Source: Phycisphaerales bacterium AB-hyl4
GTDB lineage: Bacteria > Planctomycetota > Phycisphaerae > Phycisphaerales > Phycisphaeraceae
Direction of reading: 5' to 3'
NCBI GenBank assembly: GCA_041821185.1
Contig: JBGUBD010000005.1
Location: 248,001 to 312,000, forward strand
Length of the DNA stretch: 64,000 bases
Shown: positions 33,241-42,506 of the stretch, one piece after another
How positions within the stretch are numbered: position 1 is the first letter of the stretch
Layout of the letters: every line of letters starts with the position of its first letter
Position numbers and translations under genes: made by a program
Notes under the pieces: generated by a model
Databases searched by the model: none
Told to the model about the DNA's origin: nothing
Seen by the model: the letters and a program-made list of their open reading frames with translations, nothing else

Positions 33241-34506
33241 ATGAGAAGCAAACAAGCAGGGATGGTATCGCTGGGCGCGCTGGCGCTTGGCCTGATTGGG
33301 CCGGTGTCGGCGTTGGCCGACGATCAGCTCCGCGCGGAGCTGGCCGAGCTGCGGGCGGAAGTCGCCGAGCTGCGCAACGATCTGCCGGCGTCACAGCGGC
33401 AGGACAACGCCTTCCCCCTCACGGCCGGGCATGATGGCAGCTTCTTCCTCGCCAGCGAGGACAACAAGTTTCGCATGAACATCGGCGGGCAGGTTCAGCT
33501 TCGTTACTACCTGAACCTCCGCAACGATCCCGACGAAGGCTACGACTCGACCAGCAGCTTTCAGCACCGCCGCACGCGGTTGACCTTCTCCGGCCATGTG
33601 GGCGACCCGCGTTTCACCTATCGCGTGCAGACCGAGGTCCGCCGACAGGACGGCCGGGGCGCGATCGCCGACCTGTACGTCGGCTACAAGATCAATGATC
33701 AACTGTCGCTTCAGGTCGGTCGCATGAAAGCGCCGTTCTGGAAGGAAGACCTGCACAGCTCCGGCCGACAGCTTGCGGTCGAACGCTCGTATGTGAACAA
33801 CCTCTTCGCGCAAGGCCGATCGACCGGCATCCAGCTCGCCTATCGACCGATGGATGATCTTCGCGTCAATGGTATGGTGCACAACGGCTTCGACGCGGGG
33901 CTGAGCGACTTCAACACGGGTGTCGACGGCAACGCGGCGCGCATCGCCCTCACCGGCCGAGCCGAGTACAAAATCATGGGCGACTGGGGCCAGTACCGCC
34001 ACTTCGCCGGCTACACCGATGACCCGATGGGCCTGTTCATCGGTGGTGCCGCGCACTGGGAACAGAATCGCACGACCCAGTGGGACGACGAAAAAGACTT
34101 CTTCTCATGGACCGCCGACGCGTCCTGGTACATGGAAAACCTCTCCGTCTTCGCCGCCGTCGTCGGCCGACATGCGACGCGCACCGAAAACGACGCGCCC
34201 AAGTTCGACGACTACGGCTTTCTCGCGCAAGCCGGCTACACGATCAACGACACGTTCCAGCCGTTTGTCCGCTATGAGCACATCCGGCCCGACAACGACC
34301 GCAACGCGCACAACGTTGACCTGGTCACCGCGGGCCTGAACTGGTTCATCCGCGGCCACAACGCCAAGCTCACCACCGACGTCGTCTGGGCACTTGACTC
34401 GCTCAGCGGCTTCGCAGGCGGCAGCGGCGGCCTTGGCCTGCTCACTGACGCGCCCGGCGAAAAGAACCAGGTCGTCTGGCGGACACAGTTCCAGTTGCTC
34501 TTCTAA
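33241..34506 (+). CDS. Phosphate-selective porin O/P-like outer-membrane porin
   Basis: The product is 421 residues. A signal peptide (VSLGALALGLIGPVSALA) and a short coiled coil (DQLRAELAELRAEVAELRND) precede a beta-barrel of the OprP/OprO family. Family segments are FRMNIGGQVQLRYYLN, HRRTRLTFSGHV, RVQTEVRRQDG and VGRMKAPFWKEDL. It ends in an aromatic strand, QFQLLF, as expected for BamA-inserted porins. The N-terminal coiled coil may trimerise it or contact peptidoglycan. ATG 33241 is chosen because AGGAG lies 8 nt upstream. Anion or phosphate selectivity is a family property not checked here. A strong terminator follows at 34536-34575. Confidence 0.9.
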   Translation: MRSKQAGMVSLGALALGLIGPVSALADDQLRAELAELRAEVAELRNDLPASQRQDNAFPLTAGHDGSFFLASEDNKFRMNIGGQVQLRYYLNLRNDPDEGYDSTSSFQHRRTRLTFSGHVGDPRFTYRVQTEVRRQDGRGAIADLYVGYKINDQLSLQVGRMKAPFWKEDLHSSGRQLAVERSYVNNLFAQGRSTGIQLAYRPMDDLRVNGMVHNGFDAGLSDFNTGVDGNAARIALTGRAEYKIMGDWGQYRHFAGYTDDPMGLFIGGAAHWEQNRTTQWDDEKDFFSWTADASWYMENLSVFAAVVGRHATRTENDAPKFDDYGFLAQAGYTINDTFQPFVRYEHIRPDNDRNAHNVDLVTAGLNWFIRGHNAKLTTDVVWALDSLSGFAGGSGGLGLLTDAPGEKNQVVWRTQFQLLF

Positions 34507-34535
34507 TTCAGCATCACGCGTCTCATGCCACGCAG

Positions 34536-34575
34536 AGGGCGGCCCGTGACCAGCTTCACGGGACGCCCTTTTTTT
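34536..34575 (+). terminator. Rho-independent terminator after the porin gene
   Basis: AGGGCGGCCCGTGA pairs with TTCACGGGACGCCCT around loop CCAGC and is followed by seven Ts (34569-34575). Confidence 0.88.
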
Positions 34576-34626
34576 GCGCCCAACCCGGCCAGGGGGGCGC
34601 GGGGGTTGACCGTGGCAGCTAACTCG

Positions 34627-34652
34627 CTAACATCTGCTTATCCGGATGTTAG
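34627..34652 (+). promoter_or_regulatory. Inverted repeat at the metF ribosome-binding site
   Basis: CTAACATC (34627-34634) and GATGTTAG (34645-34652) are perfect inverted repeats with a 10-nt centre. The right arm includes the AGGA Shine-Dalgarno region (34651-34654) of metF. It could be an operator for a methionine-pathway repressor or a hairpin that hides the ribosome-binding site. Confidence 0.5.
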
Positions 34653-34662
34653 GATGAATACT

Positions 34663-35601
34663 ATGCATATACGTGACATTTTTGCCGCTACGCCGACGAC
34701 CTTCTCGTTTGAGTTCTTTCCGCCGAAGACGCCCGAGACAGCCGAGCGGTTGTACGAGTCGATTACCGAGCTGGAGGCCCTCAAGCCTGCTTTTGTCTCC
34801 GTCACCTACGGGGCCGGCGGCGGTACGCGCGAGCTGACCCACGAGTTGGTCGCCCGCGTGAAGAAGACCACCAGCCTCGACCCCGTGCCGCACCTGACCT
34901 GCGTCTGCCATCAGGAAGATGACATTCGCGAGATTCTCGAGCGGTACGCTGACGAGGGCATCGGCAACATTCTCGCGCTTGGCGGCGACCCGCCGCGCGA
35001 CAAGGCCGACTGGGACCGCAGCCAGGACCACTTTCACCACGCCGCGGACCTGGTCGCGTTCATCCGCAAGTTCAACGAGTCGGGCAAGCACACCGACCCG
35101 CGCGGCTTCGGCATTGGCGTGGCAGGCTTCCCCGAAGGCCACCCCGCCACGCCCAACCGCCTCGACGAGATGGACCATCTCAAGGCCAAGGTCGACGCGG
35201 GGGCGGACTACATCTGCACGCAGCTTTTCTTCGACAACCGCGACTTTTACGACTTCCGCGAGCGTTGCGAACTGGCGGGCATTCACGTGCCCATCATCGC
35301 GGGCATCATGCCCATCACCAGCGCGAAGGGCATGCGCCGGATGGGCGACCTCGCTGCGGGCTCGCGCTTCCCCGCACCCCTGTTGCGGGCGATCAACCGC
35401 GCGACCTCGCAAGGCAGCGACACGGAGATCGCCGAGGCGGTCAAACGCGTTGGCGTGCACTGGGCGACCGAGCAATGCCGTGACCTGATCGACAACCAGG
35501 TGCGCGGCATTCACTTTTACACGCTCAACAAGTCCGACGCGACGCGGCAGATCTACCAGAACCTCGGCGTGCCGGACAGCGAAGCGCTCGCCAACGGCTA
35601 A
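34663..35601 (+). CDS. metF: 5,10-Methylenetetrahydrofolate reductase
   Basis: This is a 312-residue FAD enzyme that reduces methylene-THF to methyl-THF for methionine synthesis. N-terminal FSFEFFPPKTPETAERL carries the catalytic Glu in the FEFFPPK motif; GNILALGGDPP and CTQLFFDNRDFYDF are flavin/folate-binding blocks, and HFYTLNKS closes the barrel. Length matches E. coli MetF (about 296). ATG 34663 has TTAGGA 8 nt upstream; ATG 34654 is also in frame but lies within that region. The perfect inverted repeat at 34627-34652 overlaps the translation start region. A perfect 12-bp hairpin follows the stop at 35632-35658. Confidence 0.96.
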   Translation: MHIRDIFAATPTTFSFEFFPPKTPETAERLYESITELEALKPAFVSVTYGAGGGTRELTHELVARVKKTTSLDPVPHLTCVCHQEDDIREILERYADEGIGNILALGGDPPRDKADWDRSQDHFHHAADLVAFIRKFNESGKHTDPRGFGIGVAGFPEGHPATPNRLDEMDHLKAKVDAGADYICTQLFFDNRDFYDFRERCELAGIHVPIIAGIMPITSAKGMRRMGDLAAGSRFPAPLLRAINRATSQGSDTEIAEAVKRVGVHWATEQCRDLIDNQVRGIHFYTLNKSDATRQIYQNLGVPDSEALANG

Positions 35602-35631
35602 GCGACTTGCCATACGCACACGACCAACGTA

Positions 35632-35658
35632 AAGCCCACGGATTCAATCCGTGGGCTT
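35632..35658. repeat. AAGCCCACGG hairpin (dispersed family, copy 2)
   Basis: AAGCCCACGGAT (35632-35643), loop TCA, ATCCGTGGGCTT (35647-35658): a perfect 12-bp stem. It may terminate metF, but it also abuts TACTAT (35662-35667), a -10-like hexamer for neuB. Confidence 0.75.
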
Positions 35659-35673
35659 CGTTACTATGTGCTC

Positions 35674-36720
35674 ATGCCTCAAGTATCTGATTGGTTTGGA
35701 CCTGCCACGACCACCGCGCCGCCGCGCGTCTGGCTGCTTGCCGAGTTGGGCGTGAACCATGACGGTTCGGTCGATCGCGCGCTCGAGCTGACGCGGGCCG
35801 CGAAGTCGGCGGGCGCGGATGCGATCAAGCTTCAACGTTTTGAGCCGGACCGTTTGCTGTCGAATCAGGCGTTGCTCGCCGACTATCAGACGGGGAAGGC
35901 GGACGATGCGGCGGCGCTGTTGCGCTCGCTGGTGCTGAGCGTGGACGAGATGCGGATCATCCGCGACGCGGCGCGGGCAGCGGGGCTGAAGTTTGTCGTC
36001 ACGCCGTTCAGCCTCGCAGACGTGGCGGACCTGGCATCGCTGGAGGTCGACGCGGTCAAGATTGCATCGCCCGACGCGGTGAACCTGCCGCTGCTGCGCG
36101 AGTCGGCCAACCTCGGCGTGCCGATGCTCGTCTCGACCGGGACATGTGAGCTGGCGGAGCTGACCGCGACGGTCGAGTTGCTGCGAACGCACTCGGCAGG
36201 CGGCTGCATCATGCAATGCGTCTCCAGCTATCCGACGCCCACCGACGCCGCGGCGCTCGGCGGTATTGCCGCGCTGGCGACGCAGTTCGGCGATATACCG
36301 GTCGGCTATTCCGACCATACGCCGGACACGCATACCGGTGCTCTCGCCGTCGCCAGCGGTGCGGTCGTGCTGGAGAAGCATGTCACGTACGACCGCGCTG
36401 CCGTGGGCCCGGATCATGCGGTGAGTCTTGAGCCTGACACGTTCGCCGAGTATGTCCGCCTCGCTCGGCAGGCGGCGACCATGACGGGCCCGCGCTGCAA
36501 GGCCGTACTTTCCATTGAGAACGACGTTCGGCAGGTGTCTCGACAGAGTCTGTGCGCCACGCGCGACCTGCCGGCCGATCATGTGCTTACGCGCGAGGAT
36601 CTCACCATCAAGCGTCCCGGTACGGGCCTGCCCGCCGCGGTGCTGATGGAGACGATCGGCCGACGGTTGGCCCGCCCCGTGCGAGCGAACGACCTGCTGC
36701 TGGCAGACGATCTGGCGTAG
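35674..36720 (+). CDS. N-acetylneuraminate synthase family protein (NeuB barrel plus SAF domain)
   Basis: The product is 348 residues. A TIM barrel has LAELGVNHDGS, ADAIKLQRFEPDRL, VKIASPDAVNLPLLR, STGTCELAEL and YSDHTPDTHTGALAVASGA, then EKHVTYD. This is the sialic-acid/legionaminic-acid synthase pattern in which PEP condenses with a sugar. A C-terminal SAF (antifreeze-like) domain (about residues 290-348, LTIKRPGTGLPAAVL) completes the NeuB layout. The specific sugar is not determinable, so I give no gene symbol. ATG 35674 has no Shine-Dalgarno; TACTAT ends 6 nt upstream. GTG 35668 is an alternative. No neuA or neuC lies nearby. Confidence 0.9.
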   Translation: MPQVSDWFGPATTTAPPRVWLLAELGVNHDGSVDRALELTRAAKSAGADAIKLQRFEPDRLLSNQALLADYQTGKADDAAALLRSLVLSVDEMRIIRDAARAAGLKFVVTPFSLADVADLASLEVDAVKIASPDAVNLPLLRESANLGVPMLVSTGTCELAELTATVELLRTHSAGGCIMQCVSSYPTPTDAAALGGIAALATQFGDIPVGYSDHTPDTHTGALAVASGAVVLEKHVTYDRAAVGPDHAVSLEPDTFAEYVRLARQAATMTGPRCKAVLSIENDVRQVSRQSLCATRDLPADHVLTREDLTIKRPGTGLPAAVLMETIGRRLARPVRANDLLLADDLA

Positions 36721-36757
36721 GCCCCCCGCGTGGGCGGGGGGGCTAAACAGGGTGCTT
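36721..36757. repeat. GC hairpin with TAAACAGGGTGCTT flank (dispersed family)
   Basis: GCCCCCCGC (36721-36729) pairs with GCGGGGGG (36734-36741), followed by GCTAAACAGGGTGCTT. The flank matches hairpin 2 at 32140-32175 with one difference. It lies between the convergent neuB and coaC genes and may also terminate them. Confidence 0.7.
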
Positions 36758-36776
36758 AAGGGCGTGGCGTGGGGTG

Positions 36777-37403
36777 TCAGGCGAGCTGTTTGCAGACCGC
36801 GTCGAAGATGGTTTCGGCTTCGCTCATGCGACCGGCGCCCATGGTTCGGCAGGCCTGCCAGCCGGTGTCGGGGCCGACCGTCTGCCAGCCGAGCAGATCG
36901 CGCAGTGTGGCGAGGTTCCGTTGAGTGATCGGGCTTTCCCACATCTGGGCGTTCATGGCCGGGGCAAGCAGCACGGGCGTCTCGCGCGGCAGCGCGGCGG
37001 CGACGAGACAGACCACGTCGTTCGCGAGGCCGGCGGCGAGCTTCGCGATCAGGTCCGCTGAGGCGGGCGCAATGACGAGCAGCTCACACGAGCGGGCGAC
37101 GCCGACGTGTTGCGAGTCGGGCATGTCATCGCTTTGCCAGATGCTCGTGAGCACCGGCTTGCCGGACAGCGACTGGAAGGTCAAGGGGGTGACGAAGCGG
37201 GTCGCCGCGTCGGTCATGAGCACGCGCACGTCGGCACCGGCCTGGGCGAGTCGGCTGACGAGGGTGGCCGACTTGTAGCAGGCGATCCCGCCGGAGAGCG
37301 CGACGGCGATGCGGCGGTCGGCCAGCGGGGTGGGCGCGGCGGCATCGTTCGCCGGCGGCGAGCCGGGCTGCCGACGGTCAGGTTCGGATGGGCCGGCGGG
37401 CAT
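36777..37403 (-). CDS. coaC: Stand-alone phosphopantothenoylcysteine decarboxylase (CoaC-type flavoprotein)
   Basis: This 208-residue FMN flavoprotein decarboxylates phosphopantothenoylcysteine in coenzyme A synthesis. Motifs are VALSGGIACYKS (FMN), DSQHVGVAR (catalytic His region), LVIAPASADLIAKLAAG and the diagnostic APAMNAQMW. The C-terminal synthetase half of the usual CoaBC fusion is absent, so CoaB must be encoded elsewhere. A Pro/Ala-rich N-terminal tail of about 28 residues precedes the fold. GGAGG lies 8 nt before ATG 37403. It follows rpoZ by 54 bp on the same strand, the usual rpoZ-coaBC neighbourhood. Confidence 0.92.
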   Translation of the reverse strand: MPAGPSEPDRRQPGSPPANDAAAPTPLADRRIAVALSGGIACYKSATLVSRLAQAGADVRVLMTDAATRFVTPLTFQSLSGKPVLTSIWQSDDMPDSQHVGVARSCELLVIAPASADLIAKLAAGLANDVVCLVAAALPRETPVLLAPAMNAQMWESPITQRNLATLRDLLGWQTVGPDTGWQACRTMGAGRMSEAETIFDAVCKQLA

Positions 37404-37457
37404 GCGCGAGGCCTCCGCAGTGGTCTGGTATGTGCAAAGGGGCGATTCGAAGGGGCG

Positions 37458-37685
37458 TTACTTCGCTTCGTCGGCGTCGCCGTCTTCTTCCGGCGCGAGT
37501 TCGAGGCTGATCTTGCCTTCGACGATTTCCTGCACGGCGATCTCGAAGTCGTTGCGGCCGGCACGCTCGACCAGCGGGCGGGCGCCGTCCATCAACTCGC
37601 GGATGCGGTGCTGCACCAGAGCGGTAAATTTGAATCGGCCACCCATGGCGTTGACAACTTTATCGTCTTTAAGCGCTTCAATCAT
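37458..37685 (-). CDS. rpoZ: DNA-directed RNA polymerase omega subunit
   Basis: The product is 75 residues. KDDKVVNAMGGRFKFTALVQ, HRIRELMDGARPLV and FEIAVQEIVEGKISL match omega (the MGGRFKFT variant is common in planctomycetes). It stabilises the beta-prime subunit. ATG 37685 is chosen because GGAGAG lies 9 nt upstream. It precedes coaC in the same direction and is divergent from a glycosyltransferase 90 bp away. Confidence 0.9.
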   Translation of the reverse strand: MIEALKDDKVVNAMGGRFKFTALVQHRIRELMDGARPLVERAGRNDFEIAVQEIVEGKISLELAPEEDGDADEAK

Positions 37686-37774
37686 CGGAATCGTCTCTCC
37701 GGTGGGGGGCCCGGGGGCCGGGTTCGTGCCGACGCCGGGGGGTTTACGGCGAATTGGGTAGTATAACCGTCGCC

Positions 37775-38494
37775 ATGACAATGGACAAGCCGACGATTTC
37801 GTTCATCATTCCGGCCCACAACGAGCAGGCCTTGCTCGGCGAGGCGATCGCGTCGATCCACGAGGCGGCGGCGGCGCTCGATGAGCCTTACGAGGTCATC
37901 GTCGTCGACGACGACAGCACGGACGCCACCGCAGCGGTCGCCCGCGAGCAGGGGGCGGCTGTCGTGTCGGTGCAGTTGCGCCACATCGCAGCGGTCCGCA
38001 ACGCCGGGGCGGCCGCGGCGGCGGGCGACTGGCTGGTGTTTCTCGACGCGGACACTCGGCTGGATCGGGCGGTGATGGAGGCGTTTCGCGAGGCCCGCGC
38101 CGCCGGGGCGGTTGCAGGGGGGGCGGTGGTGCGGTTCGACGTGGACATGCCCTGGGGCGTTCGGATGGGGCTGGGCTGGTGGAACCTGACCTCGCGGGTG
38201 ATGCGCTGGGCGGCGGGCTGCTTCGTCTTCGCGACGCGCGAGGCGTTCGACGCGGCAGGCGGGTTCGACGAGCGGTTTTACGCGTCGGAAGAGATTCACC
38301 TTTCGGGGGCGCTCAAGCGGCAGGGGCGGATGGTGATCCTCAGCTCGCCGGTGACGACGTCTTCGCGCAAGTTTGAGACGTGGTCGCTGTGGTCGTACAT
38401 CAAGCTTGCGATGCTGTCGGTGCTGACGTTCGGATATGTGCTGAAGAAGCGCGACCGCTTGCAGCAGTGGTACGGTCGGCAGCGCGAGCAGTAG
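37775..38494 (+). CDS. Family 2 glycosyltransferase
   Basis: This 239-residue GT-A fold enzyme has ISFIIPAHNEQALL at the start, VIVVDDDSTDATA (nucleotide-sugar site), WLVFLDADTRLD (DxD metal site) and GGFDERFYASEEIHLS (acceptor region with the ED-like acidic pair). A C-terminal helix (IKLAMLSVLTFGYVL) may attach it to the membrane. The short form resembles dolichol-phosphate or rhamnosyl-type transferases, but the substrate is unknown. ATG 37775 lacks a Shine-Dalgarno; TATAAC (37762-37767) ends 7 nt upstream. It is divergent from rpoZ. Confidence 0.9.
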   Translation: MTMDKPTISFIIPAHNEQALLGEAIASIHEAAAALDEPYEVIVVDDDSTDATAAVAREQGAAVVSVQLRHIAAVRNAGAAAAAGDWLVFLDADTRLDRAVMEAFREARAAGAVAGGAVVRFDVDMPWGVRMGLGWWNLTSRVMRWAAGCFVFATREAFDAAGGFDERFYASEEIHLSGALKRQGRMVILSSPVTTSSRKFETWSLWSYIKLAMLSVLTFGYVLKKRDRLQQWYGRQREQ

Positions 38495-38710
38495 GCGCGA
38501 TCGGAACGGGGCGCATCGCGTGGTATCGGCGATCGGGCGGGTCCACTGAAGTTACACGTTCAAGGCAGCGCGGCGAGTCGGCCGATGGATCGGGAGCCGA
38601 ATGGCATCGGCCATGTGACATATTCCGATCAGCGAGGAGGCGCTGACCCACGACTCAGCCTGCGACGTCTGCATGGAGGTAGACCCGCGGCGGCAGGAGT
38701 ATCCCGCGCG

Positions 38711-38908
38711 ATGAGCAAGCAGCAGATGATTGAGGCGATCCGGGAGCGTAATCGCTCGGTGTCCAGCGAATACCTGGTGAAATTTGATGAGCGGGCGTTG
38801 CAGAACTATCTGCGTCGGCTGACGGACGTGCTGGGCCATCGCGGCAGGGAAAGCCGCTGGGTCCGCGAAGGCGGCGACCGGGCGGTCGTGACGCGAACAG
38901 CAGTCTGA
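38711..38908 (+). CDS. Small basic protein of unknown function
   Basis: The product is 65 residues: a helical N-terminus (MSKQQMIEAIRERNRSVSSE), FDERALQNYLRRLTDVLG, then RESRWVREGGDRAVVTRTAV. CAGGAG is 11 nt before the ATG, and a perfect 13-bp-stem terminator follows at 38953, so it looks like a genuine single-gene unit. Its RNRSVSSEYL...YLRRL pattern recalls short conserved planctomycete proteins, but I do not know a function. The 216 bp upstream, after the glycosyltransferase, contain no other gene I can support. Confidence 0.7.
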   Translation: MSKQQMIEAIRERNRSVSSEYLVKFDERALQNYLRRLTDVLGHRGRESRWVREGGDRAVVTRTAV

Positions 38909-38952
38909 GCGGCCACGCGACGATCGTGGGCCGTGAGGTGGGCCATGGTGGG

Positions 38953-38992
38953 ACGGCCTCGAATCTTCAACGATTCGAGGCCGTTTCGTTTT
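38953..38992 (+). terminator. Strong terminator after the small protein gene
   Basis: ACGGCCTCGAATC (38953-38965), loop TTCAAC, GATTCGAGGCCGT (38972-38984), then TTCGTTTT: a perfect 13-bp stem. Confidence 0.85.
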
Positions 38993-39032
38993 GGGGGTTT
39001 CCGGTTGTCGATTCTTGCGACAACGCGATAAA

Positions 39033-39065
39033 CCGAAAGCGCGGGCCAAGGCCCGCGGCTAAATG
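39033..39065 (+). repeat. 33-nt dispersed hairpin repeat (copy 1)
   Basis: CCGAAAGCGCGGGCC, then AAGGCCCGCGGCTAAATG. The core CGCGGGCC/GGCCCGCG forms the stem. An identical 33-nt copy lies inverted at 54933-54965. Confidence 0.85.
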
Positions 39066-39109
39066 TGAAGCCGTCCGAAGCAACCTGCACCGAGGCGAAC
39101 GGCGTAATT

Positions 39110-40759
39110 TTATGACGGGCCGTGCGTGTCGGCGGAGGCGGGGATGCGTTCGGGGTTGGCGGGTAACGTCAAGGTGAACGTGGTGCCCTGGCCGAGCTGC
39201 GTGTCGACGGTGACGGTGCCGCCATGCTCTTCGACGATTTTCTTGATTACGACCAGGCCCAGACCCGTGCCGCGCATGCCCTTGGTTGAGTGGAACGGCT
39301 CGAACAGTCGGCTGACCGTGCCCTGGCTCATGCCTTCGCCGTTGTCCGAGACGACAAGGCGAACCTGCTCGTGCTCTTCGTCATACTCGCCGCGCACGCT
39401 GACCACACCGGAGTCGGGCTCGACGGCGTCGAGTGCGTTGTTCAGCAGATTCAGCACGGCCTGGTGCACGCCGCTGGGGTCGGCGGGCACGGGGGGCATG
39501 TCGGGCGCCATATCGCTGATCAGCGCGACTTTTTTGTTTTCGTACTGTTTCTGGACGAGGGTCATCGCTTCGGTGAGCACGGCTTCGAGGTTGACCATCT
39601 CTAACTCGGGCTTTCGCTGCTTGGAGAACGCGAGCATGTTCATGGTCAGTTCGTAGATGCGTTCAAGGTTTCGAGCGACGATCTCCCAGCCGTTCTTGAC
39701 GAGGTTCATGTTGGCCTTGCGCAGGCCGAGCTCGACGACATCCGCGCCGCCGCGGAGGCCTTGCAGGATGTTTTTGATCGAGTGGCTAAGCGAGGCGACG
39801 GTCTGGCCGACGGCGGCGAGACGTTCGGCTTTGAGGCGGGCGGCGTAGTGGTTGAGGTTCGCCAGCGCGAGGCCGGTCTGCACGCCGATGGCGGTGAGGA
39901 GGGTGAGTTGATCTTCGGTGTAGGTGTAGTTGGCGATCTGGCTGTCGAGTTGGATGACGCCGTAGAGCCGGTCTTTGAATTTGATGGGCACGCACATGGC
40001 TGAGCGGATGCCGAGGTTCTGCACGCTGTCGCCGGTGGCGAAGCGTTCGTCGTTCATGGCGTTGGAGCTGAGCACGCCGACGTTTTTGCGGGTGACGTAG
40101 CGGACGATGGTTTTGCTGATGGCGATCGAGTCGGTCGAGCCAGCCTTGTCGGGGTTGGCGCGGTGGCGGACGACGACGGGGGTGGGCTCGGCGTCGGGGT
40201 GGTCGGCGAGGAGGATGAAGCCGCGGTCGGCCTGGAAGTACTCGAAGATGAGGTTCATCACCCGTTCGAGCAGGTCCTGCTGGTCGGTCACGGAGCCGAT
40301 GAGCGCGGTCAGCTCGTAGATGACCTTGAGCTGGAACACGGCCGCCTGCGATGGTTCGGGCACGGCCATGATCATCGAGTCGTCGTTGCTCGCGACGGTG
40401 TGTTCGACGTTGACGCCAATTTCGCCCTTTTCCGCCATGCGGAGGGAGGTGGCGGCTTCGGAGCGGATCATGTCCTGGCCGTAGACGAGCAGGGTCATGC
40501 CGGTGCGGATCTGGTCGCCGGGGCGGAGTTCGCGGCGGTTGCGAACGCGGACGCCGTTGACGAACGTGCCGTTGGAGGAGTTGAGGTCGCGGATGAACCA
40601 CTTGCCGTCGTCGGGCGTGAGCTCGGCGTGTCGGCGGGAGATGGTCTGATCGGTAAGCGGCAGCGACTCACTCGATCGGCCGATCATCTGCGGCTCGTAG
40701 TCGGGCAGTTCAAAGCGTCGGCCCTTGTCGGGCCCTTGAATGGCAGTCAATACGAGCAC
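39110..40759 (-). CDS. FHA-GAF sensor histidine kinase
   Basis: The product is 549 residues. The N-terminal FHA domain (about 1-95) has IGRSSESLP, SRRHAEL and LNSSNGTFVNG, the phosphothreonine-binding set. A GAF domain (about 150-310) has DRGFILLADHP and SAMCVPIKFKDRLYGVIQLDS. The histidine kinase has H-box SLSHSIKNIL, N-box NLLNNALDAV, G1 VSDNGEGMS and G2 GTGLGLVVIKKI. There are no membrane helices, so it is cytosolic and probably senses a phosphorylated partner plus a small ligand. It lies 19 bp after argH on the same strand. GTG 40759 has GGAG 9 nt upstream; TTG 40765 is less likely. The receiver-HTH protein at 42507 is a possible partner, though it lies on the other strand beyond argH. 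Confidence 0.92.
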   Translation of the reverse strand: MLVLTAIQGPDKGRRFELPDYEPQMIGRSSESLPLTDQTISRRHAELTPDDGKWFIRDLNSSNGTFVNGVRVRNRRELRPGDQIRTGMTLLVYGQDMIRSEAATSLRMAEKGEIGVNVEHTVASNDDSMIMAVPEPSQAAVFQLKVIYELTALIGSVTDQQDLLERVMNLIFEYFQADRGFILLADHPDAEPTPVVVRHRANPDKAGSTDSIAISKTIVRYVTRKNVGVLSSNAMNDERFATGDSVQNLGIRSAMCVPIKFKDRLYGVIQLDSQIANYTYTEDQLTLLTAIGVQTGLALANLNHYAARLKAERLAAVGQTVASLSHSIKNILQGLRGGADVVELGLRKANMNLVKNGWEIVARNLERIYELTMNMLAFSKQRKPELEMVNLEAVLTEAMTLVQKQYENKKVALISDMAPDMPPVPADPSGVHQAVLNLLNNALDAVEPDSGVVSVRGEYDEEHEQVRLVVSDNGEGMSQGTVSRLFEPFHSTKGMRGTGLGLVVIKKIVEEHGGTVTVDTQLGQGTTFTLTLPANPERIPASADTHGPS

Positions 40760-40778
40760 GTTCAATCACTCCGTCGTG

Positions 40779-42209
<1,431 letters not shown>

Positions 42210-42216
42210 GGCGAGC

Positions 42217-42250
42217 AGTATAAGGCAGCGGGGGCGGACAAGCTTGTCCG
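42217..42250 (-). promoter_or_regulatory. argH core promoter with 16-bp palindrome
   Basis: TATACT (42222-42217 on the minus strand) lies 7 nt before the ATG. CGGACAAGCTTGTCCG (42235-42250) is a perfect palindrome in the -35 region. There is no TTGACA-like -35, so a regulator bound at the palindrome may govern transcription. Confidence 0.5.
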
Positions 42251-42506
42251 ATAATGGTTTGCTCGCGATGTTGATTGTTGGCTTGCGGCAGTGTTAGCCG
42301 ATGAATGGCTTGGTAATAACACGAACGCGATGCCAGCAACCTGGGGTCCAACGTATGAATCGCAAGCACGTCATTGCCGACCGATGGTCGAGGCATGGCG
42401 CTTTTTCCTGTCGTAGCGGTTAATCGAGCTTCGCAAAAAGCCGATGAATCGCTTGTCGAATGCAACTACGTATTCGGCGAGGAGTACAGGAGAAAGGTAA
42501 CCAATC

